Below, one piece after another: positions 1-6,904 of a stretch of DNA of 21,968 bases. The translations under genes and the position numbers were made by a program. Source of the DNA: Bacteroidales bacterium. Its GTDB lineage: Bacteria > Bacteroidota > Bacteroidia > Bacteroidales > P3. How positions within the stretch are numbered: the first letter of the stretch is position 1; each line of letters opens with the position of its first letter. Below the pieces are notes generated by a model. The model was given only the letters and a program-made list of their open reading frames with translations. It had not been told where the DNA came from and did no database searches. The stretch spans positions 1-21,968 of the forward strand of contig CAAGNU010000070.1 in NCBI GenBank assembly GCA_900771365.1, written 5' to 3'.

Positions 1-137
1 AGCCTCCCTTTTTTTTGTCTGTGCTTTCCATGCCCGCGCCCCCCGCAGCCGTGGCAGTCTGCCTGCTCCACGGCCGTCGCGGATTGTGTAGTAGTCATGT
101 CCGTGCGATTGGCCAAGTTAGATGTTTGCTGGGATTG

Positions 138-540
138 TTATGTTATTCGTTGTCTTATTCGATTATCGACGTTTGTAGCATCTAATATTGCAACAAGGGT
201 TACAGACAATCCGATTCCGCTGGCATAGCCATCAGTTATGTACATAAGGCCAGATACAAAGTCGAAGTCTTTGTAGCTGGCACCACCAACAATTGTTTGT
301 TTTACCCTTGAATGCTGACAAAACCAATGTGATAGTCAAACATTGCGGCCCAGTTCGCTTCCGATGTATAAGCTCGTATGCCGAGAGATGTGACTGCTCC
401 ACCATATTCATCAAGTCCAAAACCGAGGCCGCCTGAAATCTGCACGTAAGGGTTGATTTGATAGCCGATAGTGGCGTATAAGCCGCTATAAAGTAGGGTG
501 AAGTCCCTACAGAAAAGATGTTTTTATGTCCAGTTGTGAG
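138..540 (-). pseudogene. decayed outer-membrane-protein-like gene, 5' truncated with two frameshifts
   Basis: Read on the minus strand, three frames join into one barrel-like protein. The first part, about 540-492, reads GHKNIFSVGTSPYF. The second, about 492-302, contains YSGLYATIGYQINPY and ISGGLGFGLDEYGG and ends at a TAA (302-304). The third, about 305-138, contains KQTIVGGASYKDFDF and DGYASGIGLSVTL and ends at a TAA (138-140). The alternating aromatic/glycine pattern is that of Bacteroidetes outer-membrane barrels. No start codon or signal peptide is left, because the upstream end runs into the promoter of the divergent DUF4254 gene. Both frame changes lie near short homopolymers (a TTT run near 491; GGG and AAAA near 303-309), so sequencing error cannot be excluded. 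The family is not identified. Bases 1-137 hold no gene I can support, only a 7-bp inverted repeat (GCCGTGG 48-54, CCACGGC 68-74). Confidence 0.5.
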
Positions 541-557
541 TGTTGTTGTGGCTTTTG

Positions 558-589
558 TTTGGCTATGTGGGAAATATTTCGTATCTTTG
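558..589 (+). promoter_or_regulatory. Bacteroidetes-type promoter of the DUF4254 gene
   Basis: TTTG at 558-561 serves as the -33 element, followed by a 20-nt spacer and TATCTTTG at 582-589 as the -7 element. This matches the Bacteroidetes consensus TTTG-N19-21-TAnnTTTG. The ATG at 594 begins only four bases after the -7 box, so transcription would start almost at the start codon. Confidence 0.7.
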
Positions 590-593
590 TCAA

Positions 594-1196
594 ATGAAAT
601 CACTTGAATTTTTTGAAATTTTTGATAGGCAAATTGCTGAATATCACAAGATAGATTCAGTTTACACACCAGCTAACAATCCTTACGAAATGGGTTCTTT
701 CGAGTATCTTTTGTGGGAGAAAAGCTATATTGATACTGTACAGTGGCACCTTGAGGACTTGATTCGTCCCGAAGATGTAGACCCCAAAGAGGCTTTGCGT
801 TTGAAACGTTGGATTGACCGCTCAAATCAGAATCGTACAGATTTGGTGGAGCGTATCGACGATTATTTCATGTCCGTTTTTAAGGATGTGCCCCCTCAGA
901 ATGGTGCGACAATCAACACGGAGACCCCGGCTTGGGCTGTGGACAGACTTTCCATCCTTGCTTTGAAGATTTATCATTTCGGCATCGAGGTGAACCGTGA
1001 GGGCGCTTCGGAGGAGCATTATGCGAAGTGCAAGGCCAAGTATGAGACGCTGCTCACACAGAAGCAGGACCTCACCCAGGCTATCGACAACTTGTTGGAA
1101 GAACTGAGTGATGGAAGAAAGGTTATGAAACTTTATCGTCAGATGAAGATGTATAACGACCCTTCACTTAATCCGATGTTATACAAGAAGATGTGA
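594..1196 (+). CDS. DUF4254 domain-containing protein
   Basis: This 200-residue soluble protein has no signal peptide or membrane segment. I recognise it as DUF4254, a Bacteroidetes family of about 200 residues with no established function. The family look comes from the N-terminal IAEYHKID and NNPYEMGSFEYLLWEK segments, followed by IDTVQWHLEDLIR. The middle is charged and probably helical (EEHYAKCKAKYETLLTQKQ). The reading frame is open upstream to 540, but the start at 594 (MKSLEFFEIF) matches where family members begin, and the TATCTTTG box at 582-589 makes an upstream start very unlikely. DUF4254 genes commonly sit beside a family 9 glycosyltransferase, as here (49-nt gap), which suggests a role in surface-polysaccharide or LPS synthesis. 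That role is inferred from context only. Confidence 0.85.
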   Translation: MKSLEFFEIFDRQIAEYHKIDSVYTPANNPYEMGSFEYLLWEKSYIDTVQWHLEDLIRPEDVDPKEALRLKRWIDRSNQNRTDLVERIDDYFMSVFKDVPPQNGATINTETPAWAVDRLSILALKIYHFGIEVNREGASEEHYAKCKAKYETLLTQKQDLTQAIDNLLEELSDGRKVMKLYRQMKMYNDPSLNPMLYKKM

Positions 1197-1245
1197 ATGC
1201 AGCCTTTTGTGGTGCTTTCGAAACGCATATCCAAAGAGTTTTGAT

Positions 1246-2202
1246 ATGGAGTATAGCAAACGCGTTTTAGTTGTCCGCCTCTCGGCGTTAGGGGATGTGG
1301 CTATTTTGGAGCCGATACTCAGGATGAGAGCGTCTGCCAATCCCGATGTGCTGTTCTATTTGGCCGCGCCTCCGCTCCTTGAGCCTTTGTTTAAAGACAT
1401 TGAGAATGTGGTATTTGTGCCAACAATGAAACGCCAGTCGCCACAGCAGCTCTACGATCAGTTGTCGCAATTGGAGCCCACAATGGTTGCCGATATGCAC
1501 CACGTGAATCGCACAATCGGTCTTTCGTGGCTGTTTCGCCTGCATGGGGTGCCCGTCCATAGCATCCGCAAGCGCAAGAATAAGTCCAAGCCATCGTGGC
1601 TTAGGTATGATGAGGTCTTTGATTGTTGTGATTTGAAAAAGAATGCCACGAGGAATGCTGCAACCGTTTCGGCTCAGTACTGGAAGCCTCGTCCGCATGA
1701 GGGAAGGAAAAAAATCGGCATCGCGCCTTTTGCTCAGCATCAGGGCAAGATATGGCCGAAAAGCCAGATGGAGGGGCTTTTAGGAATCTTGAGCGAAAGC
1801 GGGGAGTATGACATCAAACTTTTTGGCGGCAAGGACGATGCATCCGTTCTCGAAGTGTGGGAGCTGATGTTCCCGGGCGTGGAATCTGTGGCAGGGAAAT
1901 ACGCGTTTGAAAAAGAGCTGTCGCTCATCTTCTCATTAGACTTGATGGTGAGCATGGATTCATCCAATATGCACTTTGCGTCATGTTTGGGCGTCCCCGT
2001 TGTGAGCATCTGGGGGGCCACAGACCCGTGTCGCGGCTTTTATGGCTGGCGGCAAGACCCCTCGTGGGCCATACATGCAGAGATGAAGTGCCGTCCCTGC
2101 TCAAAATTTGGCGACAAGTCCTGCAAATTTGGCGACTACCGATGTATGAAGGCCGTCACCCCGGCCATGGTGGCCGAAAAAATCAAGTCCGTAATAGGTT
2201 AG
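1246..2202 (+). CDS. glycosyltransferase family 9 (LPS heptosyltransferase-like)
   Basis: This 318-residue protein belongs to the GT9/heptosyltransferase group (RfaF/WaaF-like), which transfers a sugar from a nucleotide donor to lipid-linked LPS core or a related glycan at the inner membrane. The N-terminus VLVVRLSALGDVAILEP is the GT9 opening. The C-terminal donor-binding part contains KIGIAPFA, KLFGGKDD and DSSNMHFASCLGVPVVSIWG, the usual D-S-x-x-M-H-x-A motif. It ends in a cysteine-rich segment (MKCRPCSKFGDKSCKFGDYRC) of the kind often seen in Bacteroidetes members. The frame is open from a TTG at 1207, but ATG 1246 places the conserved strand at the terminus and is preferred. It probably forms an operon with the DUF4254 gene. 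Its TAG stop (2200-2202) overlaps the TAA stop of the convergent histidine kinase. The exact sugar cannot be read from sequence. Confidence 0.9.
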   Translation: MEYSKRVLVVRLSALGDVAILEPILRMRASANPDVLFYLAAPPLLEPLFKDIENVVFVPTMKRQSPQQLYDQLSQLEPTMVADMHHVNRTIGLSWLFRLHGVPVHSIRKRKNKSKPSWLRYDEVFDCCDLKKNATRNAATVSAQYWKPRPHEGRKKIGIAPFAQHQGKIWPKSQMEGLLGILSESGEYDIKLFGGKDDASVLEVWELMFPGVESVAGKYAFEKELSLIFSLDLMVSMDSSNMHFASCLGVPVVSIWGATDPCRGFYGWRQDPSWAIHAEMKCRPCSKFGDKSCKFGDYRCMKAVTPAMVAEKIKSVIG

Positions 2203-3716
2203 GATAGCGGAAGTTTAATAGTAAAAGCGGTTCCCTTCTCCAGCTCGCTTGCCACGCTGATTTCTCCGTGGTGGAGTGCAACAACTTGGTACACATAGTT
2301 CAGCCCAATACCGAACCCTTTGACATTGTGCACGTTGCCTGTCGAAACGCGATAGAATTTCTCAAAGATATGCTTTTGATCCTCTTTTGAGATGCCGATA
2401 CCGTGGTCTTGAATCTGGAACACGGCGAAGTCGCCCTCTTGACGGGTGCTGAGGTGGATATTCAAGTCTTGGGCAGAATATTTGATAGCGTTGTCGATGA
2501 GGTTGTGGATGGTGTTGGAGATGTGGAGTTCATCGGCGTACAGCACGCCTTCGATGGGGTTGAGGTCGAGGTCGAGGGTGCCGTGCCGGTTCTCTACAGC
2601 AAGCTGGAAACTCTGCGCGGCCTCCTTCACAACGTTGTTTAAATCAGTCTCTTTGGGGGCGATAGTAAATTTTTTGCTAGCCATTTTTGCACTTTGTAGC
2701 AGCGTTTCGATCAGCACACGCATACGTTTGTTTTCATCGCTGATGATGTTCACGAAGTTGCGCATGGTGCCTTGGTCATTCGTGACAGAATCGTCCTTCA
2801 GCATTTCGCAGGCGAGGCTGATGGTGGCTATAGGGGTCTTGATTTCATGCGTCATGTTGTTGATGAAATCGGTCTTCATCTCGTCCAGCTTCTTCTGCGA
2901 CCAGATGGTGCGGATAGAGAAGATGAAGAGGAATGAGATGAGCATGATCATGCAGATGCTGATAATGGTGAAGATATTGGTGTCGCTGCTGAGGATGATA
3001 GGGGAGGAGGGGAATGCCAAAAGCACATAAAGGTCTTGTGTTGAAGCAATTCCGTTTGGAGAAAAAGTGTATTTGTAGGCCGTGTTCATCAGTTCGTCGG
3101 AATCGGCCTCCTGGCTGCAATAAATCAGCGTGTCGCGGTCAGATTGCAATATGCCGATATGCGGGGTGATGTCCACACCGTTGATAATCAGCTCTTCGCG
3201 GATGAGTGAATCAAGCAGAGGAAAGTTCAGCTTAGAGGCTTCAACCGACCTATTGCTGCTTGCCTCGCTCTTGTTGGACATATTGGAGGAGCCAATCAGG
3301 CGGTTTCGGGCATTGAGGAGGGTGTTGTACTGCGTCACCACGTTTTGCTCGTCCTCCGTGAGGCTCGCGCTGCCTTTCACGAAGACGCTGTCCTGTGTCG
3401 AGATGCCGAAATCCAGCCGCTGTTCGTCATAGAAGAGGCTGCTGTTGTTGCGGATGAGGTCCTGCATCTTCTCGTTCATCTCATCAATCCGGCGATAGCG
3501 GATGAGGCGGTAGCGCTCCTCTTTCGACACATAGTCCTCCACCTTCATCTGGTCCAATTGGGTGAAAACCTCATCAATGGCGTTGTTCACGCTGATATTG
3601 AAAAGGTTGTCGCTCATCATGGCTGATTTTTTTGTCTGTGTAATCTGTATGATAACCAGTCCGATAGCAGCGAGGGCGAAAATGGTGGATAGAAGTATAA
3701 GGAAGCGGCGTTTCAT
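2199..3716 (-). CDS. membrane sensor histidine kinase (RprX-like organisation), orphan
   Basis: This 505-residue HisKA/HATPase_c sensor kinase autophosphorylates on histidine and passes the phosphate to a response regulator. Transmembrane helix 1 lies at about residues 6-27 and helix 2 at about 249-269. They enclose a sensor region of about 220 residues outside the cytoplasmic membrane, which I cannot assign to a known ligand-binding fold. The cytoplasmic part follows directly, without a HAMP linker. The H-box is NNMTHEIKTP with His290. The N-box is NTIHNLIDNAIKYS (401-414), G1 is DHGIGIS (437-443), the F-box is FEKFYRV (451-457) and G2 is GFGIGLN (467-473). All key catalytic elements look intact. 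The layout resembles Bacteroidales kinases of the RprX type. No response regulator gene lies next to it: upstream is a 571-bp spacer and downstream is the convergent glycosyltransferase. Confidence 0.93.
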   Translation of the reverse strand: MKRRFLILLSTIFALAAIGLVIIQITQTKKSAMMSDNLFNISVNNAIDEVFTQLDQMKVEDYVSKEERYRLIRYRRIDEMNEKMQDLIRNNSSLFYDEQRLDFGISTQDSVFVKGSASLTEDEQNVVTQYNTLLNARNRLIGSSNMSNKSEASSNRSVEASKLNFPLLDSLIREELIINGVDITPHIGILQSDRDTLIYCSQEADSDELMNTAYKYTFSPNGIASTQDLYVLLAFPSSPIILSSDTNIFTIISICMIMLISFLFIFSIRTIWSQKKLDEMKTDFINNMTHEIKTPIATISLACEMLKDDSVTNDQGTMRNFVNIISDENKRMRVLIETLLQSAKMASKKFTIAPKETDLNNVVKEAAQSFQLAVENRHGTLDLDLNPIEGVLYADELHISNTIHNLIDNAIKYSAQDLNIHLSTRQEGDFAVFQIQDHGIGISKEDQKHIFEKFYRVSTGNVHNVKGFGIGLNYVYQVVALHHGEISVASELEKGTAFTIKLPLS

Positions 3717-3774
3717 GTTGTCTCATTCAAATTTGTGCCTATAGTAACGAGGCCGTTCCATATTTATTATGTGG

Positions 3775-3790
3775 AAAATAAATTTATTTT
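3775..3790. promoter_or_regulatory. perfect 16-bp AT palindrome upstream of the histidine kinase
   Basis: AAAATAAATTTATTTT is perfectly palindromic and lies 58 bp upstream of the kinase start codon (minus strand). A looser symmetric sequence (TTCCA 3756-3760, TGGAA 3772-3776) sits beside it. Being pure AT it could arise by chance; an operator role is speculative. Confidence 0.25.
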
Positions 3791-3894
3791 TATGCAGTCC
3801 GAGGTCTGACTTTTATCTAATGAAATAGGGTGTGAAGGCCTATGTCGCTGAATATTCCTGCTCAAAAAAGTCATGGTAATAGATGTTGTTCGTG

Positions 3895-3914
3895 TTTTAA
3901 CATATATGTTAAAA
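3895..3914. promoter_or_regulatory. perfect 20-bp palindrome, candidate operator
   Basis: TTTTAACATATATGTTAAAA is perfectly self-complementary over 20 bp. It lies in the divergent spacer, about 180 bp upstream of the histidine kinase and about 375 bp upstream of mtnN. The symmetry and length suit a dimeric regulator, but no regulator gene is nearby and no second copy was noticed in the window. Confidence 0.4.
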
Positions 3915-3983
3915 ATTTTAAGCATCATAGGGCGTGAAGAGGTGTGTTGAAGGCCTCCGGCTTGCCCAAATAGGCTCAAAGTA

Positions 3984-4093
3984 GCCTCGGGGTAGCTTCG
4001 CCCTTCCTTCGCTCAAGCTTCGCTCTAGGTCCGACTATTGGGGCGGAGCTGGGCAGAAGCTGCAAATGAGGTAGGGCGAAGCCGCCTCGAAGG
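3984..4093. repeat. inverted repeat in spacer
   Basis: GCTTCGCCCT (3995-4004) is the exact reverse complement of AGGGCGAAGC (4073-4082). The similarity extends imperfectly outward (GCCTCGGGGTA on the left, CGCCTCGAAGG on the right). The loop is 68 nt and contains further TTCGCT-type words. The 10-mer GTAGCTTCGC (3992-4001) recurs at 9843-9852 in the other large spacer, suggesting a dispersed intergenic element. Confidence 0.45.
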
Positions 4094-4184
4094 ATGTGAA
4101 GTGTTAATTTGTTTATGAATTTGGCATCTCTTTTTAAGATTTCTCGGACTTGGGGCTGGTGCCAGGAAAGAAAAATAATCGCGT

Positions 4185-4218
4185 TTTGGCATTAATTGAG
4201 AAAAAAATCTTATCTTTG
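4185..4218 (+). promoter_or_regulatory. Bacteroidetes-type promoter of mtnN-luxS
   Basis: TATCTTTG at 4211-4218 is a consensus -7 box. TTTG at 4185-4188 is a possible -33 element with a slightly long 22-nt spacer. The predicted leader to the mtnN start is about 65 nt. Confidence 0.65.
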
Positions 4219-4287
4219 CAAAACCGATTATGAGGGCAGAAATGCGATAATTGGCTCATAGTCGCAACAATATACAAATTTCAGAGC

Positions 4288-4956
4288 ATGAAAATAGGCA
4301 TTATAATAGCGATGGACATCGAGTACCGCAAGCTTTGCGAGGCTTTGGGCGGCACGGCACAAGGCATCATCGGCGGCAACGAGGTGGTGCTGTGGCAGTG
4401 CGGTATCGGCAAGGTGAACGCTGCTGTGGGCACGCTCCGCCTCATCCAGGAGCATCGACCCGATGTGATTCTCAACACAGGCTTGGCTGGCGGTATCGAC
4501 AACTGCTTGAGCGTCATGGATGTGGTGATAGGAGCCCAGGCGGCCTATCACGATGTCTGGTGCGGTATGGGCAACGAATACGGACAGGTGCAGGGGCTGC
4601 CGGCACGCTTTGACGCGGATGCCCGCTTGCTCAAGGTCGCACGTGAGACGGGGGATGGAGCCCATGTCAAAGAAGGCCTGCTTTGCACGGGAGACCAGTT
4701 TATCACCGACAGGGAGGCTCTTGCCGTCATCAAGTCGAAGTTCCCCGATGGCCTGGCATGCGAGATGGAGTCGGCTGCTATCGCCCATACCTGCCATTTG
4801 ATGGGTGTTCCCTTCATGAGCATCCGCGTTATCAGCGACACGCCGGGCAACACGGACAATCATCAGATGCAGTGGGACGAGTTCCTCGCTTCGATGAGCG
4901 ATCGTTCGTTCCAGTTTGTGCGCCAGTTCCTTGGCAATCTTCCTAATCAGTTATAA
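4288..4956 (+). CDS. mtnN: 5'-methylthioadenosine/S-adenosylhomocysteine nucleosidase
   Basis: This 222-residue cytoplasmic enzyme cleaves adenine from S-adenosylhomocysteine (giving S-ribosylhomocysteine) and from methylthioadenosine. The N-terminus MKIGIIIAMDIEYRKL carries Glu12, matching catalytic Glu12 of the E. coli enzyme. GIGKVNAAVGT (39-49) and NTGLAGGID (63-71) are the phosphorylase-fold glycine motifs. CEMESAAIAH supplies Glu161, equivalent to E. coli Glu174. RVISD supplies Asp184, equivalent to E. coli Asp197. The length is close to the usual 230 residues. luxS follows after 21 nt and takes the product onward, so the pair forms one pathway unit. The shared promoter at 4185-4218 has a leader of about 65 nt. 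Confidence 0.96.
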   Translation: MKIGIIIAMDIEYRKLCEALGGTAQGIIGGNEVVLWQCGIGKVNAAVGTLRLIQEHRPDVILNTGLAGGIDNCLSVMDVVIGAQAAYHDVWCGMGNEYGQVQGLPARFDADARLLKVARETGDGAHVKEGLLCTGDQFITDREALAVIKSKFPDGLACEMESAAIAHTCHLMGVPFMSIRVISDTPGNTDNHQMQWDEFLASMSDRSFQFVRQFLGNLPNQL

Positions 4957-4977
4957 ATATATAAATACATTATTATT

Positions 4978-5460
4978 GTGAAGACGATACCCAGTTTTAC
5001 AATCGATCATATTCATCTGCTTCGGGGCATCTATGTGTCTCGTAAAGACGAAGTTGGAGGCGATGTGGTCACCACTTTCGACATCCGCATGAAGGAGCCC
5101 AACCGTGAGCCTGCCCTCGGCCAGGGCGCTATCCACACCATCGAGCACTTAGCCGCCACATATCTGCGCAATTGCCCTGAATGGGCCGACCGCATCGTCT
5201 ATTGGGGTCCAATGGGCTGCCTCACAGGCAACTATCTGTTGATGCGTGGCGACCTTCAACCCGAGGACATTCTGGAGCTGATGAAGGCGACCTTCCGCTT
5301 TGTGGCCGATTTCGAGGGCGAGGTGCCAGGCGCGGCTCCCAAGGACTGCGGCAACTACCTCCTCCACGACCTCCCCATGGCCAAATGGGAATCGGCCAAA
5401 TACCTCCATGAGGTGCTGGAGCACATGATGCCGGAGAATATGCACTATCCGCAGCAGTAG
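4978..5460 (+). CDS. luxS: S-ribosylhomocysteine lyase (AI-2 synthase)
   Basis: This 160-residue enzyme splits S-ribosylhomocysteine into homocysteine and DPD, the precursor of autoinducer AI-2. The start is GTG at 4978: MKTIPSFTIDH is the normal LuxS N-terminus and no ATG fits. The metal site is intact: HTIEH gives His53 and His57, and Cys124 (PKDCGNY) is the third ligand. Glu56 and Cys81 (WGPMGCLTGNY) are the catalytic residues. The gene follows mtnN by 21 AT-rich nt and shares its promoter. This is the normal activated-methyl-cycle pairing, so homocysteine recycling is its certain role and AI-2 signalling a possible one. An 11-T run at about 5484-5494 follows the gene, but I see no stable GC hairpin before it. 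Confidence 0.97.
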   Translation: MKTIPSFTIDHIHLLRGIYVSRKDEVGGDVVTTFDIRMKEPNREPALGQGAIHTIEHLAATYLRNCPEWADRIVYWGPMGCLTGNYLLMRGDLQPEDILELMKATFRFVADFEGEVPGAAPKDCGNYLLHDLPMAKWESAKYLHEVLEHMMPENMHYPQQ

Positions 5461-5567
5461 GAAGCATGCCATGGCAGACTGAATTTTTTTTTTTGAAGAA
5501 AAAATACGTTTCTGCGCAATATTATTGAAAAATGTGAGTTATTGTAACGTATAAATTCATAGTAGAG

Positions 5568-5641
5568 GGCCCCGTAGTTCAGCTGAATAGAACGTCGGAT
5601 TCCGGTTCCGAAAGTCGTGGGTTTGAATCCCGCCGGGGTCA
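5568..5641 (+). tRNA. tRNA-Arg (anticodon CCG)
   Basis: The cloverleaf closes fully. The acceptor stem is GGCCCCG/CGGGGTC with discriminator A at 5641. The D arm is GTTC (5577-5580) with GAAC (5590-5593). The anticodon stem is TCGGA (5595-5599) with TCCGA (5607-5611), and the loop TTCCGGT places CCG at 5602-5604, reading CGG arginine codons. The T arm is GTGGG-TTTGAAT-CCCGC. The 3' CCA is not encoded, since CAAA follows. It is 74 nt long and stands alone between luxS and the membrane protease. Confidence 0.96.
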
Positions 5642-5764
5642 CAAAGATTGAGAATCAGTTTGATATGATGATTTTGCAATAAAAATCGAAACTGAATTGA
5701 AACTGAAGGATAGCAAAAAGTGTGATACGATTTATTGAGGAATGTTCCCCAAAAATCAATCAAA

Positions 5765-6697
5765 ATGCCTTGCAGTCATCATCGTTTGTGGCTAAAGGTG
5801 AAAAATATAGTAGAAGTGAAACTGAATACATTTTTCCGCAATACCAAGCCCGTAGGGCGGCTCTTAGGGCTGCTGCTTTTCTTGTTGGCTGGATTTTTCG
5901 CAGCCACGGCATTGATGCTTGTCTTTCCCCAGACTTTCGGCACCTCGGGCGAAATCCGTGTGCAGATGTTGGTTCAAGGTTGCTCGCAACTGCTGATGTT
6001 CCTGGCTCCAGCGCTCCTTTTCGCATGGTGCTTCAAAGAGGAGTCGACCGGTTATTTGGGGTTTGACTTCCATGCCCGCAAATGGCTTCTGGGATTGGTT
6101 GGAATCGTGGTATTGCTGCTCCTCCTGCCGTTAAACGACTGGCTTTCATGGTGGAATATGCAGTGGGATTTTGGTGCTGCCGACGCAGAGGTGCGCACCC
6201 TTTCGGACAAGGCCAAAGAGATTACGGAGCAGATGCTCTCGCTCACGGGCACGGGCGATTTTGTGCTGCAGCTCATTGTGGTGGCTCTTATCCCAGCAAT
6301 TTGCGAAGAGTGCTTCTTCCGTGGAGCTTTGCAGCAGACGCTTGGGGAGTGGTTCCGCAACAAGCATGTGGCGGTCTGGGTGACGGCACTCATCTTCTCA
6401 GTAGCTCATGGCGACCTCCTCGGCCTTGTGCCGCGCTTTGTGCTGGGCTTGCTGCTGGGCTACCTCTTCCTCTCATCGGGGTCGATAGTGGTGAATATCT
6501 GTGCCCATTTTTTCAACAACGCCCTCATCGTGACGATGTACCACCTCTACCACCTCGGCAGTCTGGGCTTCAACCCAGGCGAACCTATGCTGATGCCTAC
6601 CTCGATAGTGGCCTCTTGCAGTGTGGGTGCAGCGTTGCTGTTGGGGCTCTATTTTGTGAAAATTCCCGAAAAATGGGTGCAAAAAAACAAAAGATGA
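5765..6697 (+). CDS. CPBP-family (CAAX protease/bacteriocin-processing) intramembrane endopeptidase
   Basis: This polytopic membrane protein has 310 residues from ATG 5765. The frame is open from a TTG at 5735, and a GTG at 5816 is an alternative start, so the N-terminus is uncertain. Hydrophobic segments include RLLGLLLFLLAGFFAATALMLVF, LLMFLAPALLFAW and LLGLVGIVVLLLLLPL, with further helices in the C-terminal half. The three Abi/CPBP motifs are present: EECFFRG (181-187, catalytic Glu pair and Arg), FSVAH (His215), and HFFNN (His248, Asn252). The family includes the type II CAAX prenyl protease Rce1 and bacterial bacteriocin-immunity or processing proteins. The substrate is unknown and no bacteriocin gene lies near it. 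It sits alone between tRNA-Arg and the HU gene; no clear TAnnTTTG promoter was found, only a weaker TGATTTTG at 5669-5676. Confidence 0.9.
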   Translation: MPCSHHRLWLKVKNIVEVKLNTFFRNTKPVGRLLGLLLFLLAGFFAATALMLVFPQTFGTSGEIRVQMLVQGCSQLLMFLAPALLFAWCFKEESTGYLGFDFHARKWLLGLVGIVVLLLLLPLNDWLSWWNMQWDFGAADAEVRTLSDKAKEITEQMLSLTGTGDFVLQLIVVALIPAICEECFFRGALQQTLGEWFRNKHVAVWVTALIFSVAHGDLLGLVPRFVLGLLLGYLFLSSGSIVVNICAHFFNNALIVTMYHLYHLGSLGFNPGEPMLMPTSIVASCSVGAALLLGLYFVKIPEKWVQKNKR

Positions 6698-6838
6698 GCG
6701 ACTATCATTCAGCAATTAATCAACAAATTGCAGAAAAAGCAAAAAAAAATCATATTGAAAATCAGTTGTTTATACGTATGAGGCTGTGAATAAGTCAAAA
6801 AGGTGTAAAAAATGTTTTCGTATGTCGAAAAAAAATCG

Positions 6839-6846
6839 TAATTTTG
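6839..6846 (+). promoter_or_regulatory. -7 box of the HU gene promoter
   Basis: TAATTTTG matches TAnnTTTG and lies 58 bp upstream of the HU start codon. The -33 element is weak; TTTTCG at 6815-6820 is at about the right distance. Confidence 0.55.
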
Positions 6847-6904
6847 CAATCCGTTTCGTACTAGAAACACGGGAAAAATTAATAGATAATAATATAATAA
6901 AGAT

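Larger units (their letters stand above)
3717..4184. other. intergenic spacer between divergent genes
   Basis: No gene is supported in this stretch between the divergent histidine kinase and mtnN. It holds two perfect palindromes (3775-3790 and 3895-3914) and an inverted repeat (3984-4093), listed separately. No clear TAnnTTTG box was found on the minus strand for the kinase. Confidence 0.7.

Noticed and set aside
1207..1245. TTG 1207 as the glycosyltransferase start
   Set aside because: It adds 13 residues before the conserved first strand; ATG 1246 gives the normal GT9 N-terminus.
3767..3979. 70-codon minus-strand frame in the kinase/mtnN spacer
   Set aside because: It runs through both palindromes and has no family resemblance.
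5461..5494. Terminator after luxS
   Set aside because: There is an 11-T run, but the preceding TGCCATGGCA palindrome is too short to form a stable hairpin with a real loop.
5568..5641. tRNA-Arg as an integration site for a mobile element
   Set aside because: No integrase, no repeat of the tRNA 3' end, and the following gene is an ordinary membrane protease.
5445..5763. Two minus-strand frames across the tRNA (peptides containing FKPTTFGTG and GGIQTHDFRNR)
   Set aside because: These are the well-known false proteins produced by translating a tRNA gene antisense; the cloverleaf explains the sequence.
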